This document shows, in pieces, positions 17,027-25,739 of a stretch of 64,000 nucleotides of DNA (positions are counted from its first letter, which is position 1; every line of letters starts with the position of its first letter). Below the pieces are notes generated by a model. That model made no database searches. It saw nothing but the letters and a program-made list of their open reading frames with translations, and was not told the origin of the DNA. This DNA is from Paenibacillus woosongensis (GTDB taxonomy: Bacteria; Bacillota; Bacilli; Paenibacillales; Paenibacillaceae), in contig NZ_CP126084.1 of the NCBI RefSeq assembly GCF_030122845.1, forward strand, positions 496,001 to 560,000, read 5' to 3'. Position numbers and translations under genes: made by a program.

Positions 17027-17968
17027 ATGGATTTTATCAATAGAGTAGCTCCAGAGTTGCGGAAGGGATTGGAAAGTGTTCCTGTCTTCAGCCTCCCCGA
17101 AGATTTGCAAATGATGCGAGAACAACCTCGGAAGCCCGTACAATCCGAGCATGTCCACATCAAGAAACGCTGGATAACCGGTGCGGATCATCAGGAGATG
17201 CTTGTAAATATATATGAGCCGATTCACAGAGCCAGCAAGGAATTGCCTGCGCTTCTATGGCTTCATGGCGGAGGATATGTCATGGGGCATCCGGATATAG
17301 ATGACATCATTTGTATCAGCTTTGCAGAGAAGACCGGTTGCGTCGTTGTATGCCCGGATTATCGGCTTGCCCCGGAGCATCCATTTCCGGCGGGGATCAA
17401 TGATTGTTACAAGGCATTGGTCTGGATGGTACAAGCAGCTGAAGAATTGGGCATCGACACTACCCGTATCGCGGTCGCCGGCGCTAGTGCTGGTGGAGGC
17501 TTGACGGCAGCATTAACCCTGATGGCACGGGATAAAGGAGGTCCGGCCATTTGCTTCCAAATGCCGCTATACCCGATGATAGACCATCGTAACGAGACCC
17601 CTTCGAGTTATGAGATTACCCATCCCGCGGTGTGGAATAGACACAATAATTTGGAAGCATGGAAAATGTATCTTGGTGAAGAGGAAAAAGATGAGGTGAA
17701 AATATCGCCGTATGCCGCCCCGTTTTGGGCGAAAAGTTTCGAAGGTTTGCCTCCGACCTATACGTGCGTAGGACAGCTGGATCCATTTCGCGATGAGACG
17801 ATCCAATATGTTGCACGGCTTGCCCAGGCTGGCGTTGATGTAGAATTTCAACTCTATCCAGGAGGCTATCATGCCTTCGAATATACAGTTCCGGACGCGG
17901 AGATCAGCAGGCGTACAAAAGATGGGTATATTCAGGCACTGGCGAGGGCATTTAACGCCGCCACATAA
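17027..17968 (+). CDS. Alpha/beta hydrolase of the hormone-sensitive-lipase family (acetyl esterase-like)
   Basis: The 313-residue cytoplasmic esterase has the oxyanion-hole motif HGGG at 80-83 (LWLHGGGYVMG), the nucleophile Ser154 in GASAGGG, the Asp in GQLDPFRDE and the His in GGYHAFEY, so the catalytic triad is complete. The family removes short acyl groups from esters. ATG 17027 follows aggagg closely; no signal peptide is seen. It sits between the LacI operator at 16955 and a sugar kinase and sucrose phosphorylase, so an acylated sugar is a reasonable substrate, though that is inference. Confidence 0.88.
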   Translation: MDFINRVAPELRKGLESVPVFSLPEDLQMMREQPRKPVQSEHVHIKKRWITGADHQEMLVNIYEPIHRASKELPALLWLHGGGYVMGHPDIDDIICISFAEKTGCVVVCPDYRLAPEHPFPAGINDCYKALVWMVQAAEELGIDTTRIAVAGASAGGGLTAALTLMARDKGGPAICFQMPLYPMIDHRNETPSSYEITHPAVWNRHNNLEAWKMYLGEEEKDEVKISPYAAPFWAKSFEGLPPTYTCVGQLDPFRDETIQYVARLAQAGVDVEFQLYPGGYHAFEYTVPDAEISRRTKDGYIQALARAFNAAT

Positions 17969-18009
17969 TCTATTCCCTTAACTTCATTATAAATATCGGA
18001 GGGAAACGC

Positions 18010-18969
18010 ATGTTTGATTTAGACGATAACATTCCGCTAGGAGATAAATCCAATGATTTACTAGCGGTAGGGGAACTGCTTATTGATATGATTTCCAATG
18101 AATACGACGATGGCAGCTTCGAGTGCGATGGATATACGAAGTTTTCCGGAGGAGCTCCCTCCAACATCGCGATCAATGTTAATCGGTTAGGTATTCGTTC
18201 CGAAATCGTCTCCGCGGTAGGGAATGATGGTTTTGGAACATTCCTTCTGCGGCGATTGCAGCAAGAAGGAATGGACACCAAGGGCATACAGAGGGTGGAT
18301 GCTTCCACGAGCCTGGTGGTGGTTACTAAAAGCAGGACGACCCCGGTCCCCATTTTTTATCGCGACGCAGATTATCAAATGATATTCGATGACTCGCTGG
18401 AGCAAAGGATAGCCAACTCTAAAATCGTTCACTTTTCCTGTTGGCCCATCTCCCGAACCCCGGCGCGGCACACGCTTGAAAAGGTAATCGAAGAAGCCCG
18501 CACTCAAGGTCTGCTCATCGGCTTTGATCCGAATTATCATCCGATGATTTGGCAGCGGGGCGAGGATGGGGCGCAATATGTTAAATCCATCATATCTATG
18601 GTGGATGTGATTAAGCCATCGGAGGATGATGCTGAACGCTTGTTTGGGAAAGATGAACCCGTCAAACAATTGGAGAAATTTCTTGAATTAGGCGCGAAGC
18701 TTGTCATTATGACTTTGGGTAAGGATGGGGCCATTGTATCCAATGGCAGGGAGACGCTCACATTTGACTCTTTAGCTACCGAGGTCGTGGACACGACAGG
18801 AGCCGGGGATGCGTTCTGGTCTGGATTTTATGCGGCATTAATCAAGGGCCACAGCATCAGGGAGGCGCTTCATCTTGGATTTGCAGTCAGTGCGTACAAG
18901 TTAAGATATACGGGTGCAGTGGTGCGTTTGCCGAGGCTGGATGTTATTAAAGAACAATTTAGTTTGTAG
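18010..18969 (+). CDS. PfkB-family sugar kinase, probably fructokinase
   Basis: The 319-residue ribokinase-fold enzyme has the N-terminal sugar-binding signature KFSGGAPSNIAINVNRLG and the C-terminal ATP/anion-hole signature DTTGAGDAFWSGF with catalytic Asp267. Next to a sucrose phosphorylase gene, phosphorylation of the released fructose at O6 is the likely job. ggaggg lies 5 bases before ATG 18010. The gap to the next gene is 11 bases, so they are co-transcribed. Confidence 0.87.
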   Translation: MFDLDDNIPLGDKSNDLLAVGELLIDMISNEYDDGSFECDGYTKFSGGAPSNIAINVNRLGIRSEIVSAVGNDGFGTFLLRRLQQEGMDTKGIQRVDASTSLVVVTKSRTTPVPIFYRDADYQMIFDDSLEQRIANSKIVHFSCWPISRTPARHTLEKVIEEARTQGLLIGFDPNYHPMIWQRGEDGAQYVKSIISMVDVIKPSEDDAERLFGKDEPVKQLEKFLELGAKLVIMTLGKDGAIVSNGRETLTFDSLATEVVDTTGAGDAFWSGFYAALIKGHSIREALHLGFAVSAYKLRYTGAVVRLPRLDVIKEQFSL

Positions 18970-18980
18970 GAGGTCTAGAA

Positions 18981-20450
18981 ATGGCTATTAAGAACCAAGT
19001 ACAACTTATTACGTATCCGGATTCCATGGGCGGGGATTTAAAAACACTGAATCAGATGTTAACCACGCACTTTGCAGATATTTTTGAGGGTGGCATTCAC
19101 ATTCTTCCTCCATTTCCCTCCTCTGGGGATCGGGGCTTTGCCCCATTGACCTATCTGGAAATCGAGCCAAGCTTTGGCACATGGGACGAGATCCGGGAGA
19201 TTGGGGAGAAGTTTGATGTTTTGCTTGATCTAATGGTCAATCATATATCAAGACAGTCGCCCTATTTTCAAGACTTCCTCGCCAAGGGGCGCGACTCGCA
19301 GTATGCCGATCTCTTTCTGACTCTGGACAAGGTTTGGGAGGATGGCGAACCGGTACAGGCTGATATTGATCAAATGTTTTTGCGCCGCCCGCAACCCTAT
19401 TCGACCTTCCAAATCGGGAAGGATGGCAAAGAAGAAAAGGTATGGACGACGTTTGGTAAAACAGATCCTTCCGAGCAAATCGACCTGGATATCCAGTCCC
19501 CACTGACGCGGCGGCTGTTTGAAGAGTTTTTTGAAAATTTCAAGAAACAAAATGTCAAGATTGTCAGGCTCGACGCTGTCGGCTATGTCATTAAGAAGCT
19601 GGGAACCAGCTGCTTTTTCGTTGAGCCGGAAATCTATAAGTTCCTCGACTGGGTCAAGGAGCTCGCTGATTCGTATGACATTGAATTGCTGCCGGAAGTG
19701 CATGCGCATTACTCCACCCAATTCAAACTTGCCGAGCATGGCTGCTGGATTTACGATTTTATTTTGCCTTATCGGGTTCTAGAAGCTTTGATCAACCGTT
19801 CGAGCGCGGAGCTTAACCAATACCTGAAGATTCGCCCGCATAAGCAGTTCACAATGTTAGATTGCCATGACGGCATTCCTGTGAAGCCGGACCTGGATGA
19901 TCTTATCGATACAACGGAAGCAAGAAAGCTGGTGGACGTCTGTCTGGAAAGAGGCTCCAATCTAAGCCTGATTCTATCGGATGAGCATAAGGCGGCAGAT
20001 GGGTTTGATGTCCATCAAATTCGCTGCAGCTATTATAGTGTCCTTAATCATGATGATGACGCCTATATGGCGGCAAGAGCCATTCAATTTTTTGCCCCGG
20101 GCATTCCGCAGGTATATTATGTAGGGTTGCTGGCTGGCGAAAACGATATGGAGCGAGTTCAAGAGACTGGCGAAGGGCGCGAAATCAACCGGCACAATTA
20201 TACCGTGGAGGAAATTGAACAGGCCTTGGAAAAAGATGTTGTTCAACGATTGCTGAAGCTGATTCGTTTCCGTAATTCGTATGATGCCTTTAACGGGGAG
20301 TTCCGTGTGCTGGATTCGCCAGATGATGAAATTCGTCTTCAGTGGCAAAAGGGCGAGAAAAGCTGTGAGCTGACGATTAATCTGAAAACCTACCGTTCCG
20401 TGATCAAGTACGCAGATGACATGAATCATACAGTTGAGTATATTGTCTGA
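18981..20450 (+). CDS. gtfA: Sucrose phosphorylase (GH13)
   Basis: The cytoplasmic enzyme of 489 residues splits sucrose with phosphate into glucose 1-phosphate and fructose. The N-terminus (LITYPDSMGGDLKTLNQML) and GGIHILPPFPSSGDRGFAP closely follow the sucrose phosphorylase pattern. Catalytic residues are visible: nucleophile Asp198 in VRLDAVGYV, acid/base Glu239 in LLPEVHAHY and Asp297 in LDCHDGIPV. FAPGIPQVYYVGLLAGEND is also family-typical. The related subgroup acting on sucrose 6-phosphate cannot be excluded by eye, but an ABC importer rather than a PTS points to free sucrose. Confidence 0.88.
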   Translation: MAIKNQVQLITYPDSMGGDLKTLNQMLTTHFADIFEGGIHILPPFPSSGDRGFAPLTYLEIEPSFGTWDEIREIGEKFDVLLDLMVNHISRQSPYFQDFLAKGRDSQYADLFLTLDKVWEDGEPVQADIDQMFLRRPQPYSTFQIGKDGKEEKVWTTFGKTDPSEQIDLDIQSPLTRRLFEEFFENFKKQNVKIVRLDAVGYVIKKLGTSCFFVEPEIYKFLDWVKELADSYDIELLPEVHAHYSTQFKLAEHGCWIYDFILPYRVLEALINRSSAELNQYLKIRPHKQFTMLDCHDGIPVKPDLDDLIDTTEARKLVDVCLERGSNLSLILSDEHKAADGFDVHQIRCSYYSVLNHDDDAYMAARAIQFFAPGIPQVYYVGLLAGENDMERVQETGEGREINRHNYTVEEIEQALEKDVVQRLLKLIRFRNSYDAFNGEFRVLDSPDDEIRLQWQKGEKSCELTINLKTYRSVIKYADDMNHTVEYIV

Positions 20451-20479
20451 GTTCACTTCACGAGGAAGGAGTTAGATCC

Positions 20480-21292
20480 ATGGCGACGATACAAGTTAAC
20501 TTTTTCTCCAAGTGTCTGCGCAGAGAAGTGACATTTAATGCTCTATTGCCGCTGGATTCCCCGGTTATTCCTGGGCAGACGGAGGAAGAGCATAGAATCA
20601 AGCCGCTCAAGACGTTGTATCTGCTTCATGGGTATTCAGGCAGTCACGGGGACTGGCTAAGCTATTCGAGAATCCGTGAGCTGTCGGACAAACATAAAAT
20701 CGCTGTGATTATGCCGTCCGGGGAAAACCACTTTTATGTAGACGACGAAGATCTGGGCGCGCTTTACGGGGAGTTTGTAGGCAAGGAGCTGGTAGAGTTT
20801 ACGCGAACGCTGCTCCCGCTTTCTACGGACCGGGAAGATACCTATATCGGCGGCTTGTCGATGGGGGGTTACGGAGCTATTCGAAACGGCTTGAAATACG
20901 CAAGCCATTTCAGTAGAATCCTTGCGCTGTCATCGGCGATTCTTCCTTATAAAATCGCAAACGCTGCTCCAGATTTCAAGGACGGTATTGCCGATTATAA
21001 ATATTTCCGACGGGTGTTCGGCGATTTGGATCAACTCCTCGGAAGCGATAAAGATCCCGAAGCGCTTGTTATGCGCCTGAAGGAATCGGGCGAGCCTATT
21101 CCTCAAATTTATATGGCTTGCGGCACGGAAGACTTCTTGTTGGATGTCAACCAGCGATTCCGCGATTTCCTAGTACGGGAGAATGTTCCGCTTACTTACG
21201 TGGAAAGAGCGGGTGCCCACACCTGGGATTTTTGGAGTGAATATATCGTGTATGCCATAGAATGGGCTCTGGGGAATAACCCCAACACATAA
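20480..21292 (+). CDS. Esterase of the tributyrin esterase / esterase D-like family
   Basis: The 270-residue alpha/beta hydrolase lacks a signal peptide. Motifs are YLLHGYSGSHGDW near the oxyanion hole, nucleophile Ser127 in GLSMGGYGA, an acidic residue in ACGTEDFLLD and the His in AGAHTWDFW. It matches the EstA/tributyrin esterase group that hydrolyses short-chain and phenolic esters. It is the last gene of the operon, 29 bases after sucrose phosphorylase, and is followed by a strong terminator. It is the second esterase in this sugar operon, which is unusual. Confidence 0.85.
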   Translation: MATIQVNFFSKCLRREVTFNALLPLDSPVIPGQTEEEHRIKPLKTLYLLHGYSGSHGDWLSYSRIRELSDKHKIAVIMPSGENHFYVDDEDLGALYGEFVGKELVEFTRTLLPLSTDREDTYIGGLSMGGYGAIRNGLKYASHFSRILALSSAILPYKIANAAPDFKDGIADYKYFRRVFGDLDQLLGSDKDPEALVMRLKESGEPIPQIYMACGTEDFLLDVNQRFRDFLVRENVPLTYVERAGAHTWDFWSEYIVYAIEWALGNNPNT

Positions 21293-21312
21293 TTTAATGA
21301 CTGCACACCCAT

Positions 21313-21351
21313 GCCTCTACTGAGCGAATCGCTCTTGTAGGGGCTTTTTTT
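21313..21351 (+). terminator. Strong rho-independent terminator
   Basis: Arms gcctctac (21313-21320) and gtaggggc (21337-21344) enclose a second small hairpin gagcgaatcgctc and are followed by seven Ts. It ends the sucrose operon. Confidence 0.9.
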
Positions 21352-21389
21352 GACTTGGATAAGCAAATGAGGGAAGATGTACGATATTA

Positions 21390-21424
21390 GAATAAATCAA
21401 TATTAAATTAGAATATGTCATTGA
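21390..21424 (+). promoter_or_regulatory. Two AraC-type sites 21 bp apart before the second importer operon
   Basis: gaataaatcaata (21390) and gaatatgtcattga (21411) are direct repeats exactly 21 bases apart, just upstream of the -35 region of the promoter at 21433-21460. They match sites beside the AraC gene (25664, 25685, 25706). A further copy, gaatatatcaata, lies at 21566-21578. Confidence 0.65.
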
Positions 21425-21432
21425 ATCAAATC

Positions 21433-21473
21433 GTTCAAAGTTTTAAGGTTAGAATATAATGAAAACGCTAACA
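21433..21473 (+). promoter_or_regulatory. Activator-type promoter with overlapping cre site
   Basis: A perfect -10 box tataat (21455-21460) has only a poor -35 (gttcaa, 21433-21438), as expected for a promoter needing an activator. atgaaaacgctaaca at 21459-21473 matches the CcpA cre consensus fully and covers the expected transcription start, implying glucose repression. Confidence 0.65.
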
Positions 21474-21670
21474 ACCTAGATGTCATATGGAAAGGGGGGT
21501 TGTCTAGGGACTTTGCTGAGTGATAAACGAACATCTGCATATTCTCATAGAACGACATGAAATAAGAATATATCAATAATGATCCCGGTTTTTGTCTTTA
21601 GTCAGGAGATTATGTTAACTCATCGATTCACGACACTTTGATCAGCGTGCAATAGAAGAGGGGGATGCAT

Positions 21671-22987
21671 ATGAGAAGATTTTTGGCAATGTTGTTGGTC
21701 GGGATTGTAATCATGACCCTCGTGGCATGTGGGGGGAATAACACGCAGACGAATGGCCAGCCGGCCGATCCGGATAAGAAGGGTCAGGAGATTTCTGGGG
21801 AAATCACGGTATTTGGATGGGGTGGCGGGGAAGAGCTTCAGAGCCGGAAGGAAGCCACCAAAATTTTCAAAAAGCTGTATCCAGGGGTGAAAGTGAATGA
21901 AATTTGGCTGCCGGCGGATAACATTGACGTGAAGCTGGATGCGGCTTTGGCCGCAGGGAATGCGGGCGATGTCATCATGATGTCTCCTGACTGGAAGGGG
22001 CTTCGCTCTAAATGGTTTGAAGATTTGAATCCTTATATCGAGCGGGATAACCTGGATCTCGAGTCTCTGCTCACGCAAGGGGTTGACGGGGGGTATGTAG
22101 ATTCCGATGGAAAAAGGGAAGGAATGCCGACCACAGCCTCCGATTTTATGATTGCATATAACAAGGAAATTTTTGATAAAGCCGGTGTGCCGTATCCGAC
22201 AAATGAATGGACCTGGGATGAATTCGCGGAGATTTCCAAACAAGTATCTTCAGGAGAAGGGGCAAACCGGGTTTACGGCATCGTGTCACACTGGATTCTG
22301 CAGAGCTTGGCACCGTTTGTGTACGGTGGAGCGCCGTATAACGAAGATTGGACGAAGCAGACATTAGATGACCCGAATACGATTAAAGGTTACCAATTGT
22401 TTGGCGACCTCGTTAAGGCCGGGGCGATGCCGGATGATGCCGCTGCCAAGAGCATGCCGATGGACCAGATGTTCGCGGCTGGAAAAGCAGCCATGTACCC
22501 GATGGGCTTGTTTGAAGCATCAACGATCGCAAAAAATGTCGGAAACAACTTTGAATGGGGGATCGTGATGCCTCCGAAAGACCCGTCGGGGAAAACCGTG
22601 AACATTAAATTCCAAACAGGATTCGCGATGAACCAGGCCTCCAAGAACAAAGAAGCGGCGTGGGCTTATATTAAGACGGTGTCTCTGAATAAAGAAGTCG
22701 GCGATTTGTACAGCAAAGTAAACCTTCCTGCAGCCAAGGAAGCAGCCGAAAGCACATTTGTAAACATGAAGATTGAAAATACAGATATCTCCATGCTGGA
22801 TTTTGTGACAGGGCTGCAGGATGCCATTACCTTCCCTTGGGGAGGCGCGATATCCAAAGCGGGAGACCTGTATGCGCAAATGTGGCAGCAGGTGACGATT
22901 CAGGGCAAATCGGCTGAAGAAGCGGCGAAGGAATATGCATCGCAAATTCAATCCGCCTTTGATTCCATCCATCAGAACAGGAAGTAA
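21671..22987 (+). CDS. ABC sugar-binding lipoprotein
   Basis: The 438-residue extracellular lipoprotein has signal sequence MRRFLAMLLVGIVIMTLVAC with lipobox LVAC and a polar tether. The body has family-1 solute-binding features (GEITVFGWGGGEELQSRKEA, LDAALAAGNAGDVIMMSPDW, AAGKAAMYPMGLFEAS). ATG 21671 is chosen because aagaggggg lies 7 bases upstream; an ATG six bases earlier is too close. With the permeases at 23089 and 23999 it forms an importer, probably for oligosaccharides released by or fed to the GH43 and GH95 enzymes downstream. No ATPase gene is seen. Confidence 0.86.
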   Translation: MRRFLAMLLVGIVIMTLVACGGNNTQTNGQPADPDKKGQEISGEITVFGWGGGEELQSRKEATKIFKKLYPGVKVNEIWLPADNIDVKLDAALAAGNAGDVIMMSPDWKGLRSKWFEDLNPYIERDNLDLESLLTQGVDGGYVDSDGKREGMPTTASDFMIAYNKEIFDKAGVPYPTNEWTWDEFAEISKQVSSGEGANRVYGIVSHWILQSLAPFVYGGAPYNEDWTKQTLDDPNTIKGYQLFGDLVKAGAMPDDAAAKSMPMDQMFAAGKAAMYPMGLFEASTIAKNVGNNFEWGIVMPPKDPSGKTVNIKFQTGFAMNQASKNKEAAWAYIKTVSLNKEVGDLYSKVNLPAAKEAAESTFVNMKIENTDISMLDFVTGLQDAITFPWGGAISKAGDLYAQMWQQVTIQGKSAEEAAKEYASQIQSAFDSIHQNRK

Positions 22988-23009
22988 GTGGGTATGACGG
23001 CTAGAGTTA

Positions 23010-23040
23010 GGGGAGGGTATTTACCTCAAATATCCTCCCA
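23010..23040 (+). other. Intercistronic hairpin after the binding-protein gene
   Basis: gggagg (23011-23016) pairs with cctccc (23034-23039) and the stem extends imperfectly; no T-run follows. It probably sets a higher level of binding-protein message than permease message. Confidence 0.5.
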
Positions 23041-23088
23041 AGCTTTACAATTCAGAGTCTTCTAGGGAGGCTCCAGGGAGGCGAAATA

Positions 23089-23982
23089 ATGAAGGCGCGT
23101 AAAAACAGCATTGCCAAAAGAGAAGAAAGGCATTTTTTCTTCTTTATCTCGCCATGGCTTTTGGGCTTTTTGATTTTCACCCTGTATCCCATGATCTTTT
23201 CGGTCATACTGGTCTTTACGAATATGGATATGACAGGCTCTGGACAATTCATCGGTTTTGCCAATATCATCCGGGCTTTTGGGCAGGACCCGCTGTTCTA
23301 TAAGTCTCTGCTGAATACGCTGTACTTCGTACTCGTTTCCGTCCCGGTCAGTCTGATATTAGCCTTCCTGATCGCACTACTGCTCAATCAAAAGATCAGA
23401 GGGGTAGGATTTTTCAGAACCAGCTTTTATATCCCGTATATCACTTCCGGCGTTGCAGTTACGTTATTGTGGGGATGGATTTTTAACGCGCAATACGGAC
23501 TTATTAATTATTTCCTGTCCCTGTTCGGCATCTCGGGGCCAAGCTGGTTGAGCGACACCAAGTGGGCGATGCCTGCGATCATTATTATGGGGGTCTGGAC
23601 GATCGGTAATTCGATTATCATCACCCTCGCGGGGCTGCAGGACATTCCGGAGCAATTATATGAAAGTGCTGAAATAGATGGGGCGAATGGTTTGGTGAAG
23701 GTCATGCGCATTACGCTGCCGTTGGTAACCCCCACGCTGTATTTCAACTTGATCATGGGGATTATCGGCGGATTTCAAATCTTCATGCAGCCTTACATTC
23801 TGACAGAGGGCGGCCCGAGTTACGCCACATACACCTACATGATGCACATTTATAACCATGGGTTCAAATATAGTGAGATGGGCTATGCATCAACCTTGGC
23901 ATGGTTATTGTTCATTGTCATTATGATCATAACCCAGATTGTAAACCGGACCTCCAAATACTGGGTCTATTACGACAATTAA
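23089..23982 (+). CDS. ABC sugar transporter permease (UgpA/LacF type)
   Basis: The 297-residue protein has six membrane spans (for example FFFISPWLLGFLIFTLYPMI at the N-terminus) and EAA loop ESAEIDGANGLVKVMRITLP. The segment PYILTEGGPSYATYTYMMHIY is typical for the first permease of carbohydrate importers. ggaggcgaaata precedes ATG 23089. It is followed after 16 bases by its partner permease. Confidence 0.9.
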   Translation: MKARKNSIAKREERHFFFFISPWLLGFLIFTLYPMIFSVILVFTNMDMTGSGQFIGFANIIRAFGQDPLFYKSLLNTLYFVLVSVPVSLILAFLIALLLNQKIRGVGFFRTSFYIPYITSGVAVTLLWGWIFNAQYGLINYFLSLFGISGPSWLSDTKWAMPAIIIMGVWTIGNSIIITLAGLQDIPEQLYESAEIDGANGLVKVMRITLPLVTPTLYFNLIMGIIGGFQIFMQPYILTEGGPSYATYTYMMHIYNHGFKYSEMGYASTLAWLLFIVIMIITQIVNRTSKYWVYYDN

Positions 23983-23998
23983 GTTGGGAGGTATTACT

Positions 23999-24856
23999 GT
24001 GGACACATACTATAAGAGTAAAAGAACCGGCGATTTAATTCGATACAGTCTGAGTTATGTGGTCTTGATCATTTGTGCGGGTATCTTCATTTTTCCATTC
24101 CTATGGATGCTTTCCACGGCCTTTAAAATACCGTCCGAGGCTTATACCTTGCCTCCGAAGTTGTTTCCAAAGACATTCACACTGGATAACTTCATCGAGG
24201 GGTGGAAGTATGCGGACTTCACGCGTTATACATTTAATACGTTAACCGTAACCCTACTCGCCACGTTGGGAACGGTCCTCTCCGCATCCTTCGTGGCCTA
24301 TGGGTTTGCCAGGTTCAAGTCACGATACAACAACCTGCTGTTTACTGCCGTGCTCGCCACACTAATGCTGCCCAGTCAAGTTACCCTAGTTCCTACTTAC
24401 CTCTTGTTCACCAAAATGGGCTGGCTGGATACACTGAAGCCGCTTATCGTACCTTCTTTTTTTGGCGGGGGCGCGTTTAATATATTTCTGCTGCGGCAAT
24501 TCTTCAGATCGATTCCGAAGGATTTGGATGAAGCCGCGTATATTGATGGCGCAAACGCCTTCCAGATCTATTATAAAATTCTGCTGCCGGCTATAAAGCC
24601 TGCTTTGATTACGGTTGCCCTCATGTCAATAACGTTTCATTGGAATGACTATATGTCGCCGTTGATTTACCTGAACAGCGATCAGAACTTCACCTTGGCA
24701 ATCGGCTTGCAGTTCTTCCAGAATTCCTTTGGTTCGTCGCAAATTCAGATGCTGATGGCCGTCTCCTTAATAACGGTGATTCCCGTACTTATTCTGTTCT
24801 TCGTGGGGCAGCGGCATTTTGTTCAGGGCATTACGATGACGGGAATCAAGGGATGA
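23999..24856 (+). CDS. ABC sugar transporter permease (UgpE/LacG type)
   Basis: The 285-residue partner permease has spans such as YVVLIICAGIFIFPFLWMLS, EAA loop EAAYIDGANAFQIYYKILLP, and HWNDYMSPLIYLNS. GTG 23999 is chosen because gggagg lies 6 bases upstream. Its 3' end overlaps the convergent AraC gene by 90 bases, so both strands code there. Confidence 0.9.
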   Translation: MDTYYKSKRTGDLIRYSLSYVVLIICAGIFIFPFLWMLSTAFKIPSEAYTLPPKLFPKTFTLDNFIEGWKYADFTRYTFNTLTVTLLATLGTVLSASFVAYGFARFKSRYNNLLFTAVLATLMLPSQVTLVPTYLLFTKMGWLDTLKPLIVPSFFGGGAFNIFLLRQFFRSIPKDLDEAAYIDGANAFQIYYKILLPAIKPALITVALMSITFHWNDYMSPLIYLNSDQNFTLAIGLQFFQNSFGSSQIQMLMAVSLITVIPVLILFFVGQRHFVQGITMTGIKG

Positions 24857-25642
24857 GACCTCTGCTTTGCCGGTCAGACTGCGGGTGTGCTTGTGAAAAT
24901 TTCTTGGCGTGTACCCGGTTATCCGTTTAAACTGCCGGCAGAAGTGCTCTACATTGTGGTATCCGCATCGATAAGCAATTTCGGCCACCGTGTGTGTACC
25001 ATGGATCAGATATTCTTTAGCAAGGCGAATTCGGCTGTTGATGACATCGTCCATGCAGGAAATCCCGAAGTTTTTTTTGTAAATCCATTGAAGATAACCC
25101 GGGCTGATGCGAAGAATCTCCGCCATCTTTGGAACCGACCAATGCTGGCCGGGGTCGTTGTGAATGGTGGCCCGGAGCTTTAACAGGTTATAGTGCTGCG
25201 GAGTAATCTCATCCTGGAAGTAAGACTCCAGAAGTTTATTGAACAGTGTACGAAGCAAGCAGTCGATAGATGACTCTCTATAATCATTGTTGAATGAATT
25301 TTCACTTACGAGCAGCTGAAATAACTTGTGACAGTACTCCGGGTCATCTAAAGCAAAGGGAACACCGAAGGGAAGCGCTGTTTCGGTCACATAAGGCTCG
25401 TCGGATTCGAAACGAATCCAATTGTTGATGTATTGCTGGGAACAGGCCCGGTAGTAAATTTTCTGCTTCGGCTGATAGAGCACAGCGCTGTGAGCCGGGT
25501 ATTCCTTCAGTTCCCCGTCAACCCAAAATTGAGCCGGAGTTTGCGTGATCACTAAAAGCCAGCAGTCATGTCCTTCGGGAATATCAAAAATAAAATGGCT
25601 ATTGTGTGCCGCATCATATTCCACATAGAAAATCTTGGTCAT
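24767..25642 (-). CDS. AraC-family transcription activator of the glycosidase/importer genes
   Basis: The 291-residue regulator has an N-terminal cupin-like ligand domain (FIFDIPEGHDCWLLVI, VDGELKEYPAHSAVLYQPKQ) and a C-terminal AraC DNA-binding domain (WSVPKMAEILRISPGYLQWIYKKNFG, then TVAEIAYRCGYHNVEHFCRQFKRITGYTPRNF). About 40 polar residues follow the domain, encoded within the stretch that overlaps the permease gene. The start is ATG 25642 after gaggtgag. Repeated sites at 25664, 25685 and 25706 lie just upstream, between it and the divergent GH43 gene, and again before the importer operon, so it should control both. Confidence 0.87.
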   Translation of the reverse strand: MTKIFYVEYDAAHNSHFIFDIPEGHDCWLLVITQTPAQFWVDGELKEYPAHSAVLYQPKQKIYYRACSQQYINNWIRFESDEPYVTETALPFGVPFALDDPEYCHKLFQLLVSENSFNNDYRESSIDCLLRTLFNKLLESYFQDEITPQHYNLLKLRATIHNDPGQHWSVPKMAEILRISPGYLQWIYKKNFGISCMDDVINSRIRLAKEYLIHGTHTVAEIAYRCGYHNVEHFCRQFKRITGYTPRNFHKHTRSLTGKAEVSSLDSRHRNALNKMPLPHEEQNKYGNHRY

Positions 25643-25663
25643 GCTTCTCACCTCAATCAAAGG

Positions 25664-25718
25664 GAATATATCAGTGAATACAAAGAGTATATCAATATTT
25701 CGACAGTTTATATCAAAA
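25664..25718. promoter_or_regulatory. Three AraC-type sites phased at 21 bp
   Basis: gaatatatcagtga (25664), gagtatatcaata (25685) and gtttatatcaaaa (25706) are direct repeats at exactly 21-base steps, two turns of the helix. They fill the gap between the divergent AraC and GH43 genes and match sites at 21390, 21411 and 21566. Confidence 0.7.
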
Positions 25719-25739
25719 AATAAGGAGTGCACAAAATTA

